Shown one piece after another: positions 36,123 through 48,920 of a stretch of 64,000 nt of DNA; position 1 is the stretch's first letter; every line of letters starts with the position of its first letter. The notes beneath the pieces are model-generated. The model was not told the origin of the DNA. It was given only the letters and a program-made list of their open reading frames with translations, and did not search any database. A program made the position numbers and the translations under genes. The DNA comes from Canna indica (Eukaryota; Streptophyta; Magnoliopsida; Zingiberales; Cannaceae): contig CP136898.1 of NCBI GenBank assembly GCA_034359265.1, positions 55,913,501-55,977,500 of the forward strand, given 5' to 3'.

Positions 36123-38714
36123 AGCGACTCCAGAACATTCACTGTGATGGGAGAAGTTGTTAATCGAGTTATCTATGACAAACTAATGCAAAGAATTGCA
36201 CGCTTTTTGGAATAGAATCTTCAACGAAGCCGACTAATTGAACTTCAGGGTATCGGCTAGAAATGCCCAGCAATCTGAGTCGCGAGCGACTCTAGAACAT
36301 TCACTGTGATGGGAGAAGTTGTTAATCGAGTTATCTATGACAAACTAATGCAAAGAATTGCACGCTTTTTGGAATAGAATCTTCAACGAAGCCGACAGAT
36401 TGAACTTCACGGTATCGGCTAGAAATGCCCAGTAATTTGAGTCCCGAGCGACTCCAGAACATTCACTGTGATGGGAGAAGTTGTTATTCGAGTTATTTAT
36501 GACAAACTAATGCAAAGAATTGCACGCTTTTTGGAATAGAATTTTCAACGAAGCCGACTGATTGAACTTCAGGGTATCGGCTTGAAACGCCCAGCAATCT
36601 GAGTCCCGAGCGACTCCAGAACATTCAATGTGATTGGAGAAGTTGTTAATCGAGTTATTTATGACAAACTAATGCAAAGAATTGCACGCTTTTTGGAATA
36701 GAATCTTCAACGAAGTCGACTGATTGAACTTCAGGGTATCGGCTAGAAACGCCCAGCAATCTGAGTCCCGAGCGACTACAGAACATTCACTGTGATGGGA
36801 GAAGTTGCTAATATAGTTAGTTATGACAAACTAATGCAAAGAATTGCACGCTTTTTGGAATAGAATCTTCAACGAAGCCGACTGATTGAACTTTAGGGTA
36901 TCGGCTAGAAACGCCCAGCAATCTGAGTCGCGAGCGACTGCAGAACATTCACTGTGATGGGAGAAGTTGTTAATCGAGTTATTTATGACAAACTAATGCA
37001 AAGAATTGCACGCTTTTTGGAATAGAATCTTCAACGAAGTCGACTGATTGAACTTCAGGGTATCGGCTAGAAACGCCCAGCAATCTGAGTCGCGAGCGAC
37101 TCCAGAACATTCACTGTGATGGGAGAAGTTGTTAATCGAGTTATCTATGACAAACTAATGCAAAGAATTGCACGCTTTTTGGAATAGAATCTTCAACGAA
37201 GCCGACAGATTGAACTTCACGGTATCGGCTAGAAATGCCCAGTAATTTGAGTCCCGAGCGACTCCAGAACATTCACTGTGATGGGAGAAGTTGTTATTCG
37301 AGTTATTTATGACAAACTAATGCAAAGAATTGCACGCTTTTTGGAATAGAATTTTCAACGAAGCCGACTGATTGAACTTCAGGGTATCGGCTTGAAACGC
37401 CCAGCAATCTGAGTCCCGAGCGACTCCAGAACATTCAATGTGATTGGAGAAGTTGTTAATATAGTTAGTTATGACAAACTAATGCAAAGAATTGCACGCT
37501 TTTTGGAATAGAATCTTCAACGAAGCCGACTGATTGAACTTTAGGGTATCGGCTAGAAACGCCCAGCAATCTGAGTCGCGAGCGACTGCAGAACATTCAC
37601 TGTGATGGGAGAAGTTGTTAATCGAGTTATTTATGACAAACTAATGCAAAGAATTGCACGCTTTTTGGAATAGAATCTTCAACGAAGTCGACTGATTGAA
37701 CTTCAGGGTATCGGCTAGAAACGCCCAGCAATCTGAGTCCCGAGCGACTCCAGAACATTCACTGTGATGGGAGAAGTTGTTAATATAGTTAGTTATGACA
37801 AACTAATGCAAAGAATTGCACGCTTTTTGGAATAGAATCTTCAACGAAGCCGACTGATTGAACTTTAGGGTATCGGCTAGAAACGCCCAGCAATCTGAGT
37901 CGCGAGCGACTGCAGAACATTCACTGTGATGGGAGAAGTTGTTAATCGAGTTATTTATGACAAACTAATGCAAAGAATTGCACGCTTTTTGGAATAGAAT
38001 CTTCAACGAAGTCGACTGATTGAACTTCAGGGTATCGGCTTGAAACGCCCAGCAATCTGAGTCCCGAGCGACTCCAGAACATTCAATGTGATTGGAGAAG
38101 TTGTTAATCGAGTTATTTATGACAAACTAATGAAAAGAATTGCACGCTTTTTGGAATAGAATCTTCAACGAAGCCGACTAATTGAACTTCAGGGTATCGG
38201 CTAGAAACGCCCAGCAATCTGAGTCGCGAGCGACTCCAGAACATTCAATGTGATGGGAGAAGTTGTTAATCGAGTTATTTATGACAAACTAATGCAAAGA
38301 ATTGCACGCTTTTTGGAATAGAATCTTCAACGAAGCGGACTGATTGAACTTCAGGGTATCGGCTAGAAACGCCCAGCAATCTGAGTCGCGAGCGACTCTA
38401 GAACATTCACTGTGATGGGAGAAGTTGTTAACCCAGTTATTTATGACAAACTAATGCAAAGAATTGCACGCTTTTTGGAATAGAATCTTCAACGAAGCCG
38501 ACTGATTGAACTTCAGGGTATCGGCTAGAAACGCCCAGCAATCTGAGTCGCGAGCGACTCTAGAACATTCACTGTGATGGGAGAAGTTGTTAACCCAGTT
38601 ATTTATGACAAACTAATGCAAAGAATTGCACGCTTTTTGGAATAGAATCTTCAACGAAGCCGACTGATTGAACTTCAGGGTATCGGCTAGAAACGCCCAG
38701 CAATCTGAGTCGCG
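36123..38714. repeat. Scrambled run of J, K, B', D, E, L and M
   Basis: Order read: J/B', J (with M-type 'gactctag'), K, B/E, D ('gactacag', 'gttgctaatatag'), E, J, K, B/D, E, D, E/K, B' ('atgaaaag'), L, M, M. Several monomers are two-part recombinants and the A-to-M order is least regular here. E-D alternates at 37581-38066. Confidence 0.8.
38391..38714. repeat. Single-monomer duplication of a recombinant M
   Basis: Two adjacent monomers (38391-38552 and 38553-38714) look identical. Both have M marks at 9, 42 and 44 ('ctctag', 'gttaaccc') but 'gttatttatgac' in place of the usual 'gttagttttgac'. This form is found only here, so a unique recombinant monomer was copied once in tandem. Confidence 0.9.
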
Positions 38715-41700
38715 AGCGACTGCAGAACATTCACTGTGATGGGAGAAGTTGTTAATCGAGTTATTTATGACAAACTAATGCAAAGAATTGAACGCTTTTT
38801 GGAATAGAATCTTCAACGAAGTCGACTGATTGAACTTCAGGATATCGGCTAGAAACGCCCAGCAATCTGAGTCCCGAGCGACTCCAGAACATTCACTGTG
38901 ATGGGAGAAGTTGTTAATCTAGTTAGTTATGACAAACTAATGCAAAGAATTGCACGCTTTTTGGAATAGAATCTTCAACGAAGCCGACTGATTGAACTTT
39001 AGGGTATCGGCTAGAAACGCCCAGCAATCTGAGTCGCGAGCGACTCCAGAACATTCACTGTGATGGGAGAAGTTGTTAATCGAGTTATTTATGACAAACT
39101 AATGCAAAGAATTGCACGCTTTTTGGAATAGAATCTTCAACGAAGCCGACTGATTGAACTTCATGGTATCTGCTAGAAACGCCCAGCAATCTGAGTCGCG
39201 AGCGACTCCAGAAAATTCACTGTGATAGGAGAAGTTGTTAATCGAGTTATTTATGACAAACTAATGCAAAGAATTGCACACTTTTTGGAATAGAATCTTC
39301 AACGAAGCCGACAGATTGAACTTCACGGTATCGGCTAGAAATGCCCAGCAATCTGATTCCCGAGCGACTCCAGAACATTCACTGTGATGGGAGAAGTTGT
39401 TATTCGAGTTATTTATGACAAACTAATGCAAAGAATTGCACGCTTTTTGGAATAGAATCTTCAACGAAGCCGACTGATTGAACTTCAGGGTATCGGCTAG
39501 AAACGCCCAGCAATCTGAGTCGCGAGCGACTCCAGAACATTCACTGTGATGGGAGAAGTTGTTAATCGAGTTATCTATGACAAACTAATGCAAAGAATTG
39601 CACGCTTTTTGGAATAGAATCTTCAACGAAGCCGACAGATTGAACTTCACGGTATCGGCTAGAAATGCCCAGTAATTTGAGTCCCGAGCGACTCCAGAAC
39701 ATTCACTGTGATGGGAGAAGTTGTTATTCGAGTTATTTATGACAAACTAATGCAAAGAATTGCACGCTTTTTGGAATAGAATTTTCAACGAAGCCGACTG
39801 ATTGAACTTCAGGGTATCGACTTGAAACGCCCAGCAATCTGAGTCCCGAGCGACTCCAGAACATTCAATGTGATTGGAGAAGTTGTTAATCGAGTTATTT
39901 ATGACAAACTAATGCAAAGAATTGCACGCTTTTTGGAATAGAATCTTCAACGAAGCCGACTAATTGAACTTCAGGGTATCGGCTAGAAACGCCCAGCAAT
40001 CTGAGTCGCGAGCGACTCCAGAACATTCAATGTGATGGGAGAAGTTGTTAATCGAGTTATTTATGACAAACTAATGCAAAGAATTGCACGCTTTTTGGAA
40101 TAGAATCTTCAACGAAGCGGACGGATTGAACTTCAGGGTATCGGCTAGAAACGCCCAGCAATCTGAGTCGCGAGCGACTCTAGAACATTCACTGTGATGG
40201 GAGAAGTTGTTAACCCAGTTAGTTTTGACAAACTAATGCAAAGAATTGCACGCTTTTTGGAATAGAATCTTCAACGAAGCCGACTGATTGAACTTCAGGG
40301 TATCGGCTAGAAACGCCCAGCAATCTGAGTCCCGAGCGACTCCAGAATATTCACTGTGATGGGAGAAGTTGTTAATCTAGTTAGTTATGACAAACAAATG
40401 CAAAGAATTGCACGCTTTTTGGAATAGAATCTTCAACGAAGCCGACTGATTGAACTTTAGGGTATCGGCTAGAAACGCCCAGCAATCTGAGTCCCGAGCG
40501 ACTCCAGAACATTCAATGTGATTGGACAAGTTGTTAATCTAGTTAGTTATGACAAACAATTGCAAAGAATTGCACGCTTTTTGGAATAGAATCTTCAACG
40601 AAGCCGACTGATTGAACTTTAGGGTATCGGCTAGAAACGCCCAGCAATCTGAGTCCCGAGCGACTCCAGAACATTCAATGTGATTGAAGAAGTTGTTAAT
40701 CGAGTTATTTATGACAAACTAATGCAAAGAATTGTACGCTTTTTGGAATAGAATCTTCAACGAAGCCGACTGATTGAATTTCAGGGTATCGGCTAGAAAC
40801 GCCCAGCAATCTGAGTCCCGAGCGACTCCAGAACATTCACTGTGATGAGAGAAGTTGTTAATATAGTTAGTTATGACAAACTAATGCAAAGAATTGCACG
40901 CTTTTTGGAATAGAATCTTCAACGAAGGCGACTGATTGAACTTTAGGGTATCGGCTAGAAACGCCCAGCAATCTGAGTCGCGAGCGACTACAGAACATTC
41001 ACTGTGATGGGAGAAGTTGTTAATCGAGTTATTTATGACAAACTAATTCAAAGAATTGCACGCTTTTTGGAATAGAATCTTCAACGAAGTCGACTGATTG
41101 AACTTCAGGGTATCGGCTAGAAACGCCCAGCAATCTGAGTCCCGAGCGACTCCAGAACATTCACTGTGATGGGAGAAGTTGTTAATATAGTTAGTTATGA
41201 CAAACTAATGCAAAGAATTGCACGCTTTTTGGAATAGAATCTTCAACGAAGCCGACTGATTGAACTTTAGGGTATCGGCTAGAAACGCCCAGCAATCTGA
41301 GTCGCGAGCGACTGCAGAACATTCACTGTGATGGGAGAAGTTGTTAATCGAGTTATTTATGACAAACTAATGCAAAGAATTGCACGCTTTTTGGAATAGA
41401 ATCTTCAACGAAGTCGACTGATTGAACTTCAGGGTATCGGCTAGAAACGCCCAGCAATCTGAGTCGCGAGCGACTGCAGAACATTCACTGTGATGGGAGA
41501 AGTTGTTAATCGAGTTATTTATGACAAACTAATGCAAAGAATTGCACGCTTTTTGGAATAGAATCTTCAACGAAGCCGACCGATTGAACTTCACGGTATC
41601 GGCTAGAAATTCCCAGCAATCTGATTCCCGAGCGACTCCAGAACATTCACTGTGATGGGAGAAGTTGTTATTCGAGTTATTTATGACAAACTAATGCAAA

Positions 41701-41792
41701 GAATTGCACGCTTTTTGGAATAGAATCTTCAACGAAGCCGACTGATTGAACTTCAGGGTATCGGCTAGAAACGCCCAGCAATCTGAGTCGCG
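38715..41792. repeat. 19-monomer run E to M, A A B/C D, then E-D alternation
   Basis: Order: E ('attgaacg'), F G H I J K B' L M, A, A ('gattggacaag', 'caaacaattg'), B/C ('gattgaag'), D ('gaaggcgac'), E ('gactacag', 'ctaattc'), D, E, E/H ('aaattccc'), I. It resembles the 29643-31100 stretch followed by the start of HOR block 12. D-E with 'gaaggcg' and 'ctaattc' recurs at 43251-43574. Confidence 0.83.
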
Positions 41793-41954
41793 AGCGACTC
41801 CAGAACATTCACTGTGATGGGAGAAGTTGTTAATCGAGTTATTTTTGACAGTCGAATGCAAAGAATTGCACGCTTTTTGGAATAGAATCTTCAACGAAGC
41901 CGACTGATTGAACTTCAGGGTATCGGCTAGAAACGCCCAGCAATCTGAGTCGCA
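41793..41954. repeat. First N-subfamily monomer
   Basis: Bases 53-62 read as part of 'tttttgacagtcgaatg' instead of 'tttatgacaaactaatg': four changes within ten bases, three of them at bases 59, 60 and 62. N monomers start at 41793, 45195, 46005, 49083, 51351, 52809, 56048, 57506, 58316, 59936, 61394, 62528 and 63500. None lies upstream of 41.8 kb. The change removes the recurrent minus-strand TAG, which explains the open frames in this half. Confidence 0.92.
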
Positions 41955-42116
41955 AGCGACTCCAGAACATTCAATGTGATTGGAGAAGTTGTTAATCGAG
42001 TTATTTATGACAAACTAATGCAAAGAATTGCACGCTTTTTTGAATAGAATCTTCAACGAAGCCGACTGATTGAACTTCAGGGTATCGGCTAGAAACGCCC
42101 AGCAATCTGAGTCGCG
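41955..42116. repeat. First O-subfamily monomer
   Basis: It is preceded by 'gagtcgcaagcgactcc' and carries 20A and 27T with 'cgcttttttgaatag' (87T). It usually follows N. Other full O copies start at 45357, 48273, 49245, 50541, 51513, 52971, 56210, 58478, 60098 and 63662. A B/O form without the leading 'gcaag' precedes N at 45033, 55886, 58154 and 59774, and O at 48111 and 50379. Confidence 0.9.
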
Positions 42117-44708
42117 AGCGACTCTAGAACATTCACTGTGATGGGAGAAGTTGTTAACCCAGTTAGTTTTGACAAACTAATGCAAAGAATTGCACGCTTT
42201 TTGGAATAGAATCTTCAACGAAGCCGACTGATTGAACTTCAGGGTATCGGCTAGAAACGCCCAGCAATCTAAGTCGCGAGCGACTCCAGAACATTCACTG
42301 TGATGGGAGAAGTTGTTAATCGAGTTATTTATGACAAACTAATGCAAAGAATTGTACGCTTTTTGGAATAGAATCTTCAACGAAGCCGACTGATTGAACT
42401 TTAGGGTATCGGCTAGAAACGCCCAGCAATCTGAGTCGCGAGCGACTCCAGAACATTCACTGTGATGGGAGAAGTTGTTAATCGAGTTATTTATGACAAA
42501 CTAATGCAAAGAATTACACGCTTTTTGGAATAGAATCTTCAACGAAGCCGACTGATTGAACTTCATGGTATCTGCTAGAAACGCCCAGCAATCTGAGTCG
42601 CGAGCGACTCCAGAAAATTCACTGTGATGGGAGAAGTTGTTAATCGAGTTATTTATGACAAACTAATGCAAAGAATTGCACACTTTTTGGAATAGAATCT
42701 TCAACGAAGCCGACAGATTGAACTTCACGGTATCGGCTAGAAATGCCCAGCAATCTGATTCCCGAGCGACTCCAGAACATTCACTGTGATGGGAGAAGTT
42801 GTTATTCGAGTTATTTATGACAAACTAATGCAAAGAATTGCACGCTTTTTGGAATAGAATCTTCAACGAAGCCGACTGATTGAACTTCAGGGTGTCGGCT
42901 AGAAACGCCCAGCAATCTGAGTCGCGAGCGACTCCAGAACATTCACTGTGATGGGAGAAGTTGTTAATCGAGTTATCTATGACAAACTAATGCAAAGAAT
43001 TGCACGCTTTTTGGAATAGAATCTTCAACGAAGCCGACTGATTGAACTTTAGGGTATCGGCTAGAAACGCCCAGCAATCTGAGTCGCGAGCGACTCCAGA
43101 ACATTCACTGTGATGGGAGAAGTTGTTAATCGAGTTATTTATGACAAACTAATGCAAAGAATTACACGCTTTTTGGAATAGAATCTTCAACGAAGCCGAC
43201 TGATTGAATTTCAGGGTATCGGCTAGAAACGCCCAGCAATCTGAGTCCCGAGCGACTCCAGAACATTCACTGTGATGAGAGAAGTTGTTAATATAGTTAG
43301 TTATGACAAACTAATGCAAAGAATTGCACGCTTTTTGGAATAGAATCTTCAACGAAGGCGACTGATTGAACTTTAGGGTATCGGCTAGAAACGCCCAGCA
43401 ATCTGAGTCGCGAGCGACTGCAGAACATTCACTGTGATGGGAGAAGTTGTTAATCGAGTTATTTATGACAAACTAATTCAAAGAATTGCACGCTTTTTGG
43501 AATAGAATCTTCAACGAAGTCGACTGATTGAACTTCAGGGTATCGGCTAGAAACGCCCAGCAATCTGAGTCCCGAGCGACTCCAGAACATTCACTGTGAT
43601 GGGAGAAGTTGTTAATATAGTTAGTTATGACAAACTAATGCAAAGAATTGCACGCTTTTTGGAATAGAATCTTCAACGAAGCCGACTGATTGAACTTTAG
43701 GGTATCGGCTAGAAACGCCCAGCAATCTGAGTCGCGAGCGACTGCAGAACATTCACTGTGATGGGAGAAGTTGTTAATCTAGTTAGTTATGACAAACTAA
43801 TGCAAAGAATTGCACGCTTTTTGGAATAGAATCTTCAACGAAGCCGACTGATTGAACTTTAGGGTATCGGCTAGAAACGCCCAGCAATCTGAGTCGCGAG
43901 CGACTCCAGAACATTCACTGTGATGGGAGAAGTTGTTAATCGAGTTATTTATGACAAACTAATGCAAAGAATTACACGCTTTTTGGAATAGAATCTTCAA
44001 CGAAGCCGACTGATTGAACTTCATGGTATCTGCTAGAAACGCCCAGCAATCTGAGTCGCGAGCGACTCCAGAAAATTCACTGTGATGGGAGAAGTTGTTA
44101 ATCGAGTTATTTATGACAAACTAATGCAAAGAATTGCACACTTTTTGGAATAGAATCTTCAACGAAGCCGACAGATTGAACTTCACGGTATCGGCTAGAA
44201 ATGCCCAGCAATCTGATTCCCGAGCGACTCCAGAACATTCACTGTGATGGGAGAAGTTGTTATTCGAGTTATTTATGACAAACTAATGCAAAGAATTGCA
44301 CGCTTTTTGGAATAGAATCTTCAACGAAGCCGACTGATTGAACTTCAGGGTATCGGCTAGAAACGCCCAGCAATCTGAGTCGCGAGCGACTCCAGAACAT
44401 TCACTGTGATGGGAGAAGTTGTTAATCGAGTTATCTATGACAAACTAATGCAAAGAATTGCACGCTTTTTGGAATAGAATCTTCAACGAAGCCGACTGAT
44501 TGAACTTTAGGGTATCGGCTAGAAATGCCAAGTAAACTGAGTCCCGAGCGACTCCAGAACATTCACTGTGATGGGAGAAGTTGTTATTCGAGTTATTTAT
44601 GACAAACTAATGCAAAGAATTGCACGCTTTTTGGAATAGAATCTTCAACGAAGCGGACTGATTGAACTTCAGGGTATCGGCTAGAAACGCCCAGTAATCT
44701 GAGTCGCG
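42117..44708. repeat. Mixed run M to I/L with a 1,458-bp step
   Basis: Order: M, C/F, G ('aattacacg'), H, I ('ggtgtcgg'), J/F, G/C, D ('gaaggcg'), E ('ctaattc'), D, E/F, G ('aattacacg'), H, I, J/F ('gccaagtaaactg'), I/L. 'aattacacg' is at 42441, 43089 and 43899; the first and last of these are nine monomers apart. D-E-D at 43251-43736 matches 40821-41306 at a 15-monomer offset. Confidence 0.82.
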
Positions 44709-47700
44709 AGCGACTCTAGAACATTCACTGTGATGGGAGAAGTTGTTAACCCAGTTAGTTTTGACAAACTAATGCAAAGAATTGCACGCTTTTTGGAATA
44801 GAATCTTCAACGAAGCCGACTGATTGAACTTCAGGGTATCGGCTTGAAACGCCCAGCAATCTGAGTCCCGAGCGACTCCAGAATATTCACTGTGATTGGA
44901 GAAGTTGTTAATCTAGTTAGTTATGACAAACTAATGCAAAGAATTGCACGCTTTTTGGAATAGAATCTTCAACGAAGCCGACTGATTGAACTTTAGGGTA
45001 TCGGCTAGAAACGCCCAGCAATCTGAGTCCCGAGCGACTCCAGAACATTCAATGTGATTGGAGAAGTTGTTAATCGAGTTATTTATGACAAACTAATGCA
45101 AAGAATTGCACGCTTTTTTGAATAGAATCTTCAACGAAGCCGACTGATTGAACTTCAGGGTATCGGCTAGAAACGCCCAGCAATCTGAGTCGCGAGCGAC
45201 TCCAGAACATTCACTGTGATGGGAGAAGTTGTTAATCGAGTTATTTTTGACAGTCGAATGCAAAGAATTGCACGCTTTTTGGAATAGAATCTTCAACGAA
45301 GCCGACTGATTGAACTTCAGGGTATCGGCTAGAAACGCCCAGCAATCTGAGTCGCAAGCGACTCCAGAACATTCAATGTGATTGGAGAAGTTGTTAATCG
45401 AGTTATTTATGACAAACTAATGCAAAGAATTGCACGCTTTTTTGAATAGAATCTTCAACGAAGCCGACTGATTGAACTTCAGGGTATCGGCTAGAAACGC
45501 CCAGCAATCTGAGTCGCGAGCGACTCTAGAACATTCACTGTGATGGGAGAAGTTGTTAACCCAGTTAGTTTTGACAAACTAATGCAAAGAATTGCACGCT
45601 TTTTGGAATAGAATCTTCAACGAAGCCGACTGATTGAACTTCAGGGTATCGGCTAGAAACGCCCAGCAATCTGAGTCGCGAGCGACTCCAGAACATTCAC
45701 TGTGATGGGAGAAGTTGTTAATCTAGTTAGTTATGACAAACTAATGCAAAGAATTGCACGCTTTTTGGAATAGAATCTTCAACGAAGCCGACTGATTGAA
45801 CTTTAGGGTATCGGCTAGAATCGCCCAGCAATCTGAGTCGCGAGCGACTCCAGAACATTCACTGTGATGGGAGAAGTTGTTAATCGAGTTATTTATGACA
45901 AACTAATGCAAAGAATTGCACGCTTTTTGGAATAGAATCTTCAACGAAGCCGACTGATTGAACTTCAGGGTATCGGCTTGAAACGCCCAGCAATCTAAGT
46001 CCCGAGCGACTCCAGAACATTCACTGTGATGGGAGAAGTTGTTAATCGAGTTATTTTTGACAGTCGAATGCAAAGAATTGCACGCTTTTTGGAATAGAAT
46101 CTTCAACGAAGCCGACTGATTGAACTTCAGGGTATCTGCTAGAAACGCCCAGCAATCTGAGTCGCGAGCGACTCCAGAACATTCAATGTGATTGGAGAAG
46201 TTGTTAATCGAGTTATTTATGACAAACTAATGCAAATAATTGCACGCTTTTTGCAATAGAATCTTCAACGAAGCCGACTGATTGAACTTCAGGGTATCGG
46301 CTAGAAACGCCCAGCAATCTGAGTCGCGAGCGACTGCAGAACATTCAATGTGATGGGAGAAGTTGTTAACCCAGTTAGTTTTGACAAACTAATGCAAAGA
46401 ATTGCACGCTTTTTGGAATAGAATCTTCAACGAAGCCGACTGATTGAACTTCAGGGTATCGGCTTGAAACGCCCAGCAATCTGAGTCCCGAGCGACTCCA
46501 GAACATTCAATGTGATTGGAGAAGTTGTTAATCGAGTTATTTATGACAAACTAATGCAAATAATTGCACGCTTTTTGCAATAGAATCTTCAACGAAGCCG
46601 ACTGATTGAACTTCAGGGTATCGGCTAGAAACGCCCAGCAATCTGAGTCGCGAGCGACTGCAGAACATTCACTGTGATGGGAGAAATTGTTAATCGAGTT
46701 ATTTATGACAAAATAATGCAAAGAATTGCACGCTTTTTGGAATAGAATCTTCAACGAAGTCGACTGATTGAACTTCAGGGTATCGGCTAGAAACGCCCAG
46801 CAATCTAAGTCCCGAGCGACTCCAGAACATTCACTATGATGGGAGAAGTTGTTAATCTAGTTAGTTATGACAAACTAATGCAAAGAATTGCACGCTTTTT
46901 GGAATAGAATCTTCAACGTAGCCGACTGATTGAACTTTAGGGTATCGGCTAGAAACGCCCAGCAATCTGAGTCGCGAGCGACTCCAGAACATTCACTGTG
47001 ATGGGAGAAGTTGTTAATCGAGTTATTTATGACAAACTAATGCAAAGAATTGCACGCTTTTTGGAATAGAATCTTCAACGAAGCCGACTGATTGAACTTC
47101 ATGGTATCTGCTAGAAACGCCCAGCAATCTGAGTCGCGAGCGACTCCAGAAAATTATCTGTGATGGGAGAAGTTGTTAATCGAGTTATTTATGACAAACT
47201 AATGCAAAGAATTGCACACTTTTTGGAATAGAATCTTCAACGAAGCCGACAGATTGAACTTCACGGTATCGGCTAGAAATGCCCAGCAATCTGATTCCCG
47301 AGCGACACCAGAACATTCACTGTGATGGGAGAAGTTGTTATTCGAGTTATTTATGACAAACTAATGCAAAGAATTGCACGCTTTTTGGAATAGAATCTTC
47401 AACGAAGCCGACTGATTGAACTTCAGGGTATCGGCTAGAAACGCCCAGCAATCTGAGTCGCGAGCGACTCCAGAACATTCACTGTGATGGGAGAAGTTGT
47501 TAATCGAGTTATCTATGACAAACTAATGCAAAGAATTGCACGCTTTTTGGAATAGAATCTTCAACGAAGCCGACTGATTGAACTTCAGGGTATCGGCTAG
47601 AAATGCCCAGTAATCTGAGTCCCGAGCGACTCCAAAACATTCACTCTGATGGGAGAAGTTGTTATTCGAGTTATTTATGACAAACTAATGCAAAGAATTG

Positions 47701-48920
47701 CACGCTTTTTGGAATAGAATCTTCAACGAAGCCGACTGATTGAACTTCAGGGTATCGGCTTGAAACGCCCAGCAATCTGAGTCCCGAGCGACTCCAGAAC
47801 ATTCAATGTGATTGGAGAAGTTGTTAATCGAGTTATTTATGACAAACTAATGCAAAGAATTGCACGCTTTTTGGAATAGAATCTTCAACGAAGCCGACTA
47901 ATTGAACTTCAGGGTATCGGCTAGAAACGCCCAGCAATCTGAGTCGCGAGCGACTCCAGAACATTCAATGTGATGGGAGAAGTTGTTAATCTAGTTAGTT
48001 ATGACAAACTAATGCAAAGAATTGCACGCTTTTTGGAATAGAATCTTCAACGAAGCCGACTGATTGAACTTTAGGGTATCGGCTAGAAACGCCCAGCAAT
48101 CTGAGTCCCGAGCGACTCCAGAACATTCAATGTGATTGGAGAAGTTGTTAATCGAGTTATTTATGACAAACTAATGCAAAGAATTGCACGCTTTTTTGAA
48201 TAGAATCTTCAACGAAGCCGACTGATTGAACTTCAGGGTATCGGCTAGAAACGCCCAGCAATCTGAGTCGCAAGCGACTCCAGAACATTCAATGTGATTG
48301 GAGAAGTTGTTAATCGAGTTATTTATGACAAACTAATGCAAAGAATTGCACGCTTTTTTGAATAGAATCTTCAACGAAGCCGACTGATTGAACTTCAGGG
48401 TATCGGCTAGAAACGCCCAGCAATCTGAGTCGCGAGCGACTCTAGAACATTCACTGTGATGGGAGAAGTTGTTAACCCAGTTAGTTTTGACAAACTAATG
48501 CAAAGAATTGCACGCTTTTTGGAATAGAATCTTCAACGAAGCCGACTGATTGAACTTCACGGTATCGGCTAGAAACGCCCAGCAATCTGAGTCGCGAGCG
48601 ACTCCAGAACATTCACTGTGATGGGAGAAGTTGTTAATCTAGTTAGTTATGACAAACTAATGCAAAGAATTGCACGCTTTTTGGAATAGAATCTTCAACG
48701 AAGCCGACTGATTGAACTTTAGGGTATCGGCTAGAAACGCCCAGCAATCTGAGTCGCGAGCGACTCCAGAACATTCACTGTGATGGGAGAAGTTGTTAAT
48801 CGAGTTATTTATGACAAACTAATGCAAAGAATTGCACACTTTTTGGAATAGAATCTTCAACGAAGCCGACTGATTGAACTTCACGGTATCGGCTAGAAAC
48901 GCCCAGCAATCTGAGTCCCG
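44709..48920. repeat. Mixed run carrying N and O with A to M types
   Basis: Order: M, A/F ('gaatattcactgtgattgg' with 'ctaatg'), B/O, N, O, M, F, G-like, N, B ('ttttgcaatag'), M with 'ctgcag', B ('ttttgcaatag'), E, F ('cgtagccg'), G, H, I ('gcgacaccag'), J, I ('ccaaaac'), B', F, B/O, O, M, F, H. Eight monomers from 46653 (E F G H I J I B') recur at 54105 with the same private changes. Confidence 0.82.
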
